46,184 bases of DNA from Microbispora oryzae (GTDB lineage: Bacteria; Actinomycetota; Actinomycetes; Streptosporangiales; Streptosporangiaceae): contig NZ_JAFCNB010000033.1 of the NCBI RefSeq assembly GCF_017896165.1, positions 1 through 46,184 of the forward strand, read 5' to 3'. Shown in pieces: positions 7,625-15,782 of the stretch (position 1 is its first letter; each line of letters opens with the position of its first letter). The notes beneath the pieces were generated by a model, which saw only the letters and a program-made list of their open reading frames with translations, was not told the DNA's origin and made no database searches. Both the position numbers and the translations under genes were made by a program.

Positions 7625-10600
7625 ATGGAATGTCACACCATGTCCGTTGATCGCGCTCAGGAAGCCGCGGTGGAAGACTCGTATGATGACGCCGGTCCAT
7701 CACGCACGTCGGCTCGGTTCGACGTCCTGGGGCCCGTAGAGGTCTGGCATGACGGCCGCCCCGTCGACATCGGCCACGCCCGGCAGCGGATCGTTCTGGC
7801 GCTCCTCCTCTCGGAGCCGGGCGTCGTCCACCCGACCGATCAGCTCGTCGACCTCGTGTGGAACGGCTCACCACCGCCGACGGCCCACAACGTGCTGTAC
7901 GGATACGTCGGCCGCCTGCGACGCCGTCTCGCGGACCTCCCCGGCACGGCCCTCACGCGAGGGCGGGGCGGCTACGTTCTGCACGTCCCACGCGACCTCG
8001 TCGATCTGCACCGGTTCAGGCGCATGGTCTCCGACAGCCGGCGGACCGCCGATGACGGCGACGCCGCGGCAATACTCCGCGACGCGCTGCGGCTCTGGCG
8101 CGGCACGCCGTTCGCCGGGCTCGACTGCGTGCGGCTGACGGCGCTGGCGGCCGCCGTGGAACGCGACCGCCTCGCGGCCCTGCGCCGCTACCACGACCTC
8201 GAGCTGCGGCTCGGCCGGCATCTCGACCTGGTCCCCGAGCTGGAGCTGCTGGCGGACGAACATCGGACGGATGAGATCACCGCGCGGCACCTGTTGATCG
8301 CGCTGGCCCGCTCGGGACGACGCGCGGACGCCCTCGACCGCTACACCCGCACCCGCGAGGCCCTGGCCGAGCAGCTCGGCATCGGTCCCGGCGGCGAGCT
8401 GGAGGAGACCTACCTGGCGATTCTGCGGGACGAGCCCTCGGCCGGGCGGCCGTCCGCCACGACCGCCACCGGCTCGGCCCCTCCACCGCCACCCGCGCAA
8501 CTGCCGGCGAACCCCCGCTACTTCGTCGGCCGCGAGGACGAGCTACGGGCGCTCGCCGGATTCACCACGGGCGGTGAGACGGCGGCGCGCATCGTGGTCA
8601 TCGACGGGCTGCCGGGGGTCGGGAAGACCGCGCTGGCCCTGCACTGGGCGCACCGCATCGCCGGCGACTACCCCGACGGGCAGCTCTACCTCGATCTGCG
8701 CGGCTACGACGAGGAACAGCCGCCACTGCGCCCGGCCGACGCCCTGGCCACCCTGCTGCGGTCACTCCACGTCCCCCCTCAGCAGCTGCCCACCGAGCCG
8801 GGCGAGCTGGCCGCGCTCTTCCGATCCCTGACCAGCGGACGGCGCGTGCTGCTGGTGCTGGACAACGCGGCCGGCGCGGGACAGGTGCGCCCGCTGCTAC
8901 CCGGCAGCGACACCTGCCTGGTCGTGGTGACCAGCCGGACGCGGCTCATCGGCCTGGCCGCCCAGGACGCCGCCGCCGTGCTCTCGGCGCGGCCCCTCAC
9001 CTCGGCCGGGAGCACCGCCCTGTTGCGGGCCGTACTCGGCGGCGAACGACTGGAGCGAGAGCCTCAGGCGGCCCGGTCTCTGGTCGAGCTGTGCGCCGGC
9101 CTTCCGCTCGCGCTACGGATCGTGGCCGCCAACATCTCGGTCACCGCCGGGCGCGACCTGGCGGGCGCCGTCGCGGAACTCGGCACGGCCGACCGGATCA
9201 CCGCGTTCGCCACCGACGACGAGTCGCCCGCCATCCAGCGCGCGTTCGACATGTCGTACCGGGTCCTCGACGACGCCGCCCGCGGGCTCTTCCGGGCGCT
9301 GGGCCTGCTGGTCGGCCGGGACTTCACCGCGCGGCACGCCGCCGTGCTGATGGACCTGCCCGAGGACCGGACGCGGGAGTCGCTGTGCCGGCTGCAGGCC
9401 GCGAGCATGGTCGAGCAGCACACGGAGGGCCGCTACCGGCTCCACGACCTGCTGCGGCTCTTCGCGCTCCAGCGGCTGCGCGCCGAGGAGCCGCCGGCAC
9501 GCGCCGCCGCGGCCCGTGACCGCTTGCTGAACTGGTATCTCGACACCAGCCGCGCCGCGGCGTCGGCGCTGCGCCGCAGAGACGCGGCTCCCCGCGAGGC
9601 GGAGGATGCCGCGCCTGCCGTGACTGCCGGGAATTCCAGGGATGCGGGGAACGCCGCGAATGCGGCCGCGGCGCGGGAGGAAGCGCGATCGGCCGCGTCC
9701 GACGCGCTCCTGTGGTTCGAGCTCGAACGCGCCAACCTGCTCTCGACGGTCCACGACTGCGCGACGCACGGGCCCTACGAGACCGCCTGGCGCATCACGA
9801 GCGCCATGCGCGGCTATTTCCGCGTCCGGCCGTACGGCCGCGACTGGCTCGCCGCGGCGGAGGCCGGCCTGACCGCGGCCGAGCGGGACGGCGATCACAT
9901 GGCGCTGGCGTCCATGCACCTCAGCATGGCGGACGCGCGGCAGCACGCCGGCCACGACGACGCGGCGCTGCACCACGACGCGCAGGCCCTCCGGCTGGGC
10001 AAGCTGATCGGCTGGCGGGAGGGACAGGCGGCGGCGCTGGGCGGTCTCGGCCGGACATGCTGGGTGCTCGGCCGTCTCGACGAGGCTCTCACCCACCTCG
10101 GCGACGCACTCACCATCTACCACGACCTGGCCGACCCGGTCGGCGAGGCGGTGACCCTCGGCAGTCTCGGCCGAACCCACCACGACCGCGGCGACCTGGG
10201 CCAGGCGATCGAGCGGTACCGGCGCGCGCTCGACCTCAGCACACGGCACGGGTCCCCCATCGGCGAGGCGCTGGTCTCCTTCTATCTGGGCGTCGCCCAC
10301 CTCGATCTCGCCGAACTGCCGGAGGCGGAGCGGGAGTTCGTCCACTCGCTCACGGTCGCGCGGGCCAACCGGCTCGACCATGTGACCATGCTGGCCTCGG
10401 CCTATCTCGCGGCCGTCCACGCGCGGCTGGGCCGGCCGTCCACCGCGATGATCTGGCTGGACCGCGCGTCCGCGGGACTCCGCGAGGTCGCCGATCGGCG
10501 CATCGAGTCGGAGTGCCGCAACGCGATCGGGCTGGCCGCCCACCACTGCGACGACCACGAGCCGGCGCTCCTCCATTACGAAGCCGCCCTGGTGGCCGCG

Positions 10601-10795
10601 GAGCAGGTGGGTTACCAGCGGGGCCGCGTCCACGCCCTGCTCGGCCTCGGGTTCACCCACCTGGCAGCGGGCCGCTCCGCCATGGCGCTGCCGCCCCTCA
10701 CCCGGGCTCGCCGGATCGCCGCGGAGAGCGGCTACCGCATATGCGCGCGGACCGCCGAGGACGCGCTCGCGCGGGCCGGGCGGCCCCGGCGCTGA
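7625..10795 (+). CDS. SARP/BTAD-type regulator with NB-ARC ATPase and TPR domains (AfsR-like)
   Basis: A 1056-aa transcription factor of AfsR architecture. Residues ~20-100 form an OmpR-type winged helix (FDVLGPVEVWHDGRPVDIG, RQRIVLALLL, VGRLRRRLAD), followed by a BTAD helical region to ~265. An NB-ARC ATPase follows, with P-loop GLPGVGKTAL near residue 328 and Walker B RRVLLVLDNA near 406. A Ser/Ala-rich spacer near 655-690 leads to repeated TPR helices to the end (GLGRTCWVLGRLDEALTHLGDAL and similar units). Such proteins usually activate secondary-metabolite clusters in response to nucleotide or partner binding. ATG 7625 has GGAG 5 nt upstream; ATG 7640 is an in-frame alternative. Its neighbours on both sides make either the ebo operon or the glycan locus a possible target. 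Confidence 0.88.
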   Translation: MECHTMSVDRAQEAAVEDSYDDAGPSRTSARFDVLGPVEVWHDGRPVDIGHARQRIVLALLLSEPGVVHPTDQLVDLVWNGSPPPTAHNVLYGYVGRLRRRLADLPGTALTRGRGGYVLHVPRDLVDLHRFRRMVSDSRRTADDGDAAAILRDALRLWRGTPFAGLDCVRLTALAAAVERDRLAALRRYHDLELRLGRHLDLVPELELLADEHRTDEITARHLLIALARSGRRADALDRYTRTREALAEQLGIGPGGELEETYLAILRDEPSAGRPSATTATGSAPPPPPAQLPANPRYFVGREDELRALAGFTTGGETAARIVVIDGLPGVGKTALALHWAHRIAGDYPDGQLYLDLRGYDEEQPPLRPADALATLLRSLHVPPQQLPTEPGELAALFRSLTSGRRVLLVLDNAAGAGQVRPLLPGSDTCLVVVTSRTRLIGLAAQDAAAVLSARPLTSAGSTALLRAVLGGERLEREPQAARSLVELCAGLPLALRIVAANISVTAGRDLAGAVAELGTADRITAFATDDESPAIQRAFDMSYRVLDDAARGLFRALGLLVGRDFTARHAAVLMDLPEDRTRESLCRLQAASMVEQHTEGRYRLHDLLRLFALQRLRAEEPPARAAAARDRLLNWYLDTSRAAASALRRRDAAPREAEDAAPAVTAGNSRDAGNAANAAAAREEARSAASDALLWFELERANLLSTVHDCATHGPYETAWRITSAMRGYFRVRPYGRDWLAAAEAGLTAAERDGDHMALASMHLSMADARQHAGHDDAALHHDAQALRLGKLIGWREGQAAALGGLGRTCWVLGRLDEALTHLGDALTIYHDLADPVGEAVTLGSLGRTHHDRGDLGQAIERYRRALDLSTRHGSPIGEALVSFYLGVAHLDLAELPEAEREFVHSLTVARANRLDHVTMLASAYLAAVHARLGRPSTAMIWLDRASAGLREVADRRIESECRNAIGLAAHHCDDHEPALLHYEAALVAAEQVGYQRGRVHALLGLGFTHLAAGRSAMALPPLTRARRIAAESGYRICARTAEDALARAGRPRR

Positions 10796-10808
10796 TGCGC
10801 CGGGGCCG
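10781..10808. terminator. Hairpin with the SARP stop codon in its loop
   Basis: Perfect 12-bp stem (CGGCCCCGGCGC at 10781-10792 with 10797-10808) and a 4-nt TGAT loop. The TGA stop at 10793-10795 forms the loop, so the left arm is coding sequence. It lies between convergent genes and can end both transcripts. Confidence 0.65.
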
Positions 10809-10844
10809 CGGGTACGCCGCGACGGATGGCCGGCCCTGTCCGGG

Positions 10845-13175
10845 TCACACAGCGGTGATCGTGAACAGGTTGTTCGCGTTGGTGTTGGGCGTCCACATGC
10901 CCATGGTGGAGCCGGCGGTGGTGGTGCCCATGCCGTCGAGGGCGGTGCCGGTGCCGCGGTTGATGATCTGGTAGCGGCCGTTGCCGGTGTCGTTGAGGCG
11001 CCACTGCTGGTTGTTGCCGCCGTTCCAGGCCGACTGGCGGCAGACGGCGCCGTTGGCGGTGTTGCCCCAGCTGTCGGCGACCATGCCGTTGGTCCGGTTG
11101 ACGATGCGGTACCAGCCGCCGCCCAGGTCGACGAGCTGCCACTGCAGGTTGTTGCTGCCGTCCCAGTTCCACTGCTTGAGGTTCGACCCGGAGGCGACGT
11201 TGCCGCCGCTGTCCAGGACCAGCCCGGTGGCGACATTGGAGATCCGCGCCCAGCCGGTCGGGATACCGCCACCACCCTGGTTGGTGGCGTTCCAGTAGAC
11301 GGTGTAGTTGAATCCCTGCGCGTCGTGGAAGGGGCCGAGGGTGACGGTGGATCCGCCGGCGGTGGCGGTGAAGGCGAGCGCCGTGGTGCTGGTCCTGGTG
11401 ATGGACGCGGTGTTCAGGGTGGGCAGCGCCGACAGGGTGGTGGTGCCGTAGTTGCCGGACAGGACGACCGGCCCGTAGGTGACGGCCTGAACGCCGGCGT
11501 TGTCGTTGGCGGCCTTCATGACCACGCTCATGGGCAGGCGGACCGTGACGGTGTCACCGGAGGTCCAGGTCCGGGTGAGGGTGGCGTACGTGCCGGGCGT
11601 CGTGGTCAGGTTCTGCTGGGTGCCGTTGACGCTGATGGTGGCGCCGGAGCTCCAGGCGGGAATGCGGATCCGCATCGACCACGAGCCGCCGGCGTCGCCG
11701 GTGACCTGGAGGGTGGTGGTGTCGCTCACGGGATAGGACGTCGTCTGGCTGACCGTGATGCCGCGCTGCGTCCAGTTCAGGACCGAGGGGGCGAACAGGT
11801 TCACCGTCAGCGTCGTGCCGTTGTAGAAGTAGATGGAGTCCATCAGGCCCGTGTTGACCTCGACCCCCGTGCCCTGGCAGCACCAGAACGAGTTGTAGTC
11901 GGTGCTCCACGTGCCGCCGCCCCACGCCGGCCCCACCCCGCGCCTGCCGCCCGGCTTGAGCGGCGTGAAGTACGTGATGTGCCCGTGGCTGTCGGCGGGG
12001 TTCTGCGCGCCGATGACGTGGTTGAACAGCGCCCGCTCGTAGAAGTCGAAGTACTCCGCGCGGTTCGGGTCGAGCAGCCACAGCTCCCGGGTCAGCTTGA
12101 GCATGTTGTAGGTGTTGCAGTGCTCGCATGTGTCGTTGGTGAGATACCCCGCGATCGCGTTGGGGGCCCGGAAGTGCTCGGCCTGGCTGTTGCCGCCGAT
12201 CGCGTAGGTGTGCGCGCCGACGGTGAAGTTCCAGGCGTTGACGGCGATGTCCCGGTAGCGGGTCGTCCCGGTGGCCTTGTACTCCCGCGCGGCCCCGATC
12301 CACTTGGGCACCTGGGTGTTGGCGTGCAGGCCGTTGAGCTGGTCCTGGCCTGCGGCGAGGGGGTTGAACACGGCGGCGTGGTCGAACCGCTGGGCAACCG
12401 TGAGCCAGCGCCCGTCGCCGGTCTGCTGGTAGATGTCGGTCAGCACCGCGTTCATCCCGCCGAACTCGGTGCCCAGCATGTTCTGCATCTGACTGGAGCT
12501 GAGCCGGCCCGTCCGCTGGTCGACCCATCCTGCGAACGCCAGGAGCACGTCGCGGGCCTGGGTGTTGCCGATGAGGCGCCACACGTCGAGCAGGCCGGCG
12601 AGGGTCTTGTGGACGCAGTAGTACGGCACGTTGCCGTTGCTCAGCGTCCGGGCTTCGAGTGCCGTGAAGTCCGACTCGGGGAAGCCCGACAGGTAGCCCG
12701 CGCCGAACCCGGCGGCGCCGTTGTTCGCCTGGCACTTGGCCAGCTCGGCGACCATGTAGTTGGCCTTGTCCCGGCACGTGGTGTCGCCGAGCACGGCATA
12801 GGCCTGGGCCCACGCGGTGAGGAAATGCCCCTGTACGTGGGTGCGGAACGGGAACGAGGGAGCGTCCCATCCGCCGTTCGCGGCGGCCCCGTTGGTCGAC
12901 AGCCTGTGGTTGGCCCGGAAGTTGTACAGCAGCCGGTCGACGTCGACGAACTTCAGGTACGACAGGGTGCGGTTCTGGTTGTCCATCCACCGGCCGTTGG
13001 TGAGCCGCACCTGGCCGAGGTCGAACGCGTAGGCGGACACGCCGATGTCGGCCCGGGCCGGGGCGACCGCGGCCTCGGCGGCCCGCGCGCCGGCGACCTG
13101 GCCGGCGGCCGAGGCCGCGACCGCGACCCCCGCGGCCTGGAACAGCTGACGGCGGTTGAGAGATGAGGACGACAC
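10845..13175 (-). CDS. Secreted GH127 beta-L-arabinofuranosidase (DUF1680) with C-terminal ricin-type lectin domain
   Basis: A 776-aa exported glycosidase. The N-terminus has a twin-arginine motif, LNRRQLFQ, and an alanine-rich signal region ending near AARA, so Tat export is likely. The catalytic core is the (alpha/alpha) barrel of GH127, which removes beta-L-arabinofuranose using a zinc-bound cysteine nucleophile. The Zn ligands known from HypBA1 (Glu-x-Cys and Cys-Cys) are all visible: E351 and C353 in CEHCNTYNMLK, and C432-C433 in FWCCQG. After GGGGIPTGW a beta-trefoil lectin domain of ~140 aa with three QW-type repeats binds carbohydrate. GTG 13175 is chosen because AGGAGG lies 5 nt upstream. 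It is divergent from GH27 copy A and shares its regulatory region. Confidence 0.88.
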   Translation of the reverse strand: MSSSSLNRRQLFQAAGVAVAASAAGQVAGARAAEAAVAPARADIGVSAYAFDLGQVRLTNGRWMDNQNRTLSYLKFVDVDRLLYNFRANHRLSTNGAAANGGWDAPSFPFRTHVQGHFLTAWAQAYAVLGDTTCRDKANYMVAELAKCQANNGAAGFGAGYLSGFPESDFTALEARTLSNGNVPYYCVHKTLAGLLDVWRLIGNTQARDVLLAFAGWVDQRTGRLSSSQMQNMLGTEFGGMNAVLTDIYQQTGDGRWLTVAQRFDHAAVFNPLAAGQDQLNGLHANTQVPKWIGAAREYKATGTTRYRDIAVNAWNFTVGAHTYAIGGNSQAEHFRAPNAIAGYLTNDTCEHCNTYNMLKLTRELWLLDPNRAEYFDFYERALFNHVIGAQNPADSHGHITYFTPLKPGGRRGVGPAWGGGTWSTDYNSFWCCQGTGVEVNTGLMDSIYFYNGTTLTVNLFAPSVLNWTQRGITVSQTTSYPVSDTTTLQVTGDAGGSWSMRIRIPAWSSGATISVNGTQQNLTTTPGTYATLTRTWTSGDTVTVRLPMSVVMKAANDNAGVQAVTYGPVVLSGNYGTTTLSALPTLNTASITRTSTTALAFTATAGGSTVTLGPFHDAQGFNYTVYWNATNQGGGGIPTGWARISNVATGLVLDSGGNVASGSNLKQWNWDGSNNLQWQLVDLGGGWYRIVNRTNGMVADSWGNTANGAVCRQSAWNGGNNQQWRLNDTGNGRYQIINRGTGTALDGMGTTTAGSTMGMWTPNTNANNLFTITAV

Positions 13176-13204
13176 GAAACCTCCTGGGAATTCCGGGAAC
13201 CCAA

Positions 13205-13218
13205 TGTGAGCGCTAACA
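13205..13218 (-). promoter_or_regulatory. TGTTAGCG-type operator upstream of GH127
   Basis: TGTGAGCGCTAACA, a near-palindrome with central GAGCGCTA. It lies 29 nt before the GH127 start and downstream of its predicted promoter, a typical roadblock position for a LacI-family repressor. Confidence 0.7.
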
Positions 13219-13346
13219 ATCGCAGTCGTGAAAACACGACGGAACACACGCGGAATCGACGGCGAAGCACTCGCCGGATCGAGCCGGACATCGCGGCTTC
13301 CGCCGCTCACCACCAGTACCGGCAGGAGAAGGCCGCTCGGGGAGTC

Positions 13347-13375
13347 AGTCTGAGAAACACCACGATCATTGTCAA
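13347..13375 (-). promoter_or_regulatory. Predicted promoter of GH127
   Basis: On the minus strand TTGACA (13375-13370) and CAGACT (13352-13347) are separated by 17 nt. The -10 fits the loose actinomycete form. The GAAACTTTC element lies 98 nt upstream of the -35. Confidence 0.55.
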
Positions 13376-13472
13376 GAGTGTTCCGCGGCCCTTGTGCCTG
13401 CCGATTCATGCGATCCCCGGGCCGCTCACCGAATCACTCGTCGAATCGCTCACCGGCGACGAACGGCCTTGA

Positions 13473-13485
13473 ATGAAACTTTCAT
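13473..13485. promoter_or_regulatory. GAAACTTTC palindrome shared by the GH127 and GH27A promoters
   Basis: ATGAAACTTTCAT, a 13-bp palindrome with an unpaired centre. It lies 98 nt upstream of the GH127 -35 on one side and 89 nt upstream of the GH27A -35 on the other. It resembles the CGAAACTTTCG boxes described upstream of actinomycete xylanase genes. Confidence 0.75.
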
Positions 13486-13573
13486 CGGCACGCACGCCCG
13501 AAAGGCGCGGCCCCGCGCCTGGTGGGGACGTATGGACCGGCCTCGGGACCGCGGACCGCGTCGGCGCCGGCAC

Positions 13574-13602
13574 TTGACGGGACCCGCTCCGTCGCATTTG
13601 CT
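13574..13602 (+). promoter_or_regulatory. Predicted promoter of GH27 copy A
   Basis: TTGACG at 13574-13579 and TTTGCT at 13597-13602 with a 17-nt spacer. The -10 and following bases TTTGCTCCGCCG are identical to those of the GH95 promoter. Confidence 0.6.
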
Positions 13603-13656
13603 CCGCCGTACCACCACCAACGTCCAAAACGGAGAGGAGCCCCGTCGACGACGTAA

Positions 13657-15374
<1,718 letters not shown>

Positions 15375-15402
15375 CGGCCGACGACAACCGAATATCGACG
15401 CT

Positions 15403-15436
15403 CCATCGCGGGGGCCGCATGCGGCCCCCGCGATGG
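15403..15436. terminator. Hairpin after GH27 copy A
   Basis: A perfect 16-bp GC stem (15403-15418 with 15421-15436) around a central AT, 39 nt after the stop codon. The whole 34-nt element is a palindrome. Confidence 0.75.
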
Positions 15437-15472
15437 TCGTTCAGGGCACGCGACGGCGCCGCGCGACAGAGG

Positions 15473-15483
15473 TGAAAATTTCA
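15473..15483. promoter_or_regulatory. GAAA-N-TTTC palindrome upstream of GH95
   Basis: TGAAAATTTCA, an 11-bp palindrome with an odd centre, 97 nt upstream of the -35 of the GH95 promoter. This is the same position as in the GH127, esterase and GH27C promoters. Confidence 0.7.
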
Positions 15484-15580
15484 GCTCCACGACCGAATCG
15501 ATCGGTCGCCCGATCGCGCGAAGCCAGAGGTCGGAGGTATGGACCGGGTCACGACGCGGACGGCACGCGAGGGCGCCGCG

Positions 15581-15610
15581 TTGACGCGTTCCCTTCTCAT
15601 CGGGTTTGCT
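15581..15610 (+). promoter_or_regulatory. Predicted promoter of the CBM2-GH95 gene
   Basis: TTGACG at 15581-15586 and TTTGCT at 15605-15610 with an 18-nt spacer, followed by CCGCCG as in the GH27A promoter. Confidence 0.6.
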
Positions 15611-15671
15611 CCGCCGGAAGGACCTCCCACCCCGTTCGGACTCCGGCGCTCAGCCGGAACCCGCCGGCGAA

Positions 15672-15685
15672 TGTTACCGATACCA
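15672..15685 (+). promoter_or_regulatory. TGTTAGCG-type operator (degenerate) of GH95
   Basis: TGTTACCGATACCA then GAACG, 61 nt after the -10. It keeps the TGTTA half and the AGAACG tail of the GH27A operator but has weaker symmetry. Confidence 0.55.
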
Positions 15686-15782
15686 GAACGGCGTGGCAGC
15701 GCTTCCGGCGTCTCCGGTCCCTGGCCCCGACCGGCGCCGGCAGCGCGATCGCAGCTTTCACTCACCCCCTGCGAGGACGCAA

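Noticed and set aside
10795..13166. Plus-strand frames opposite GH127
   Set aside because: GH127 on the minus strand has full catalytic motifs, a Tat signal and a good ribosome site; the opposite frames have none of these.
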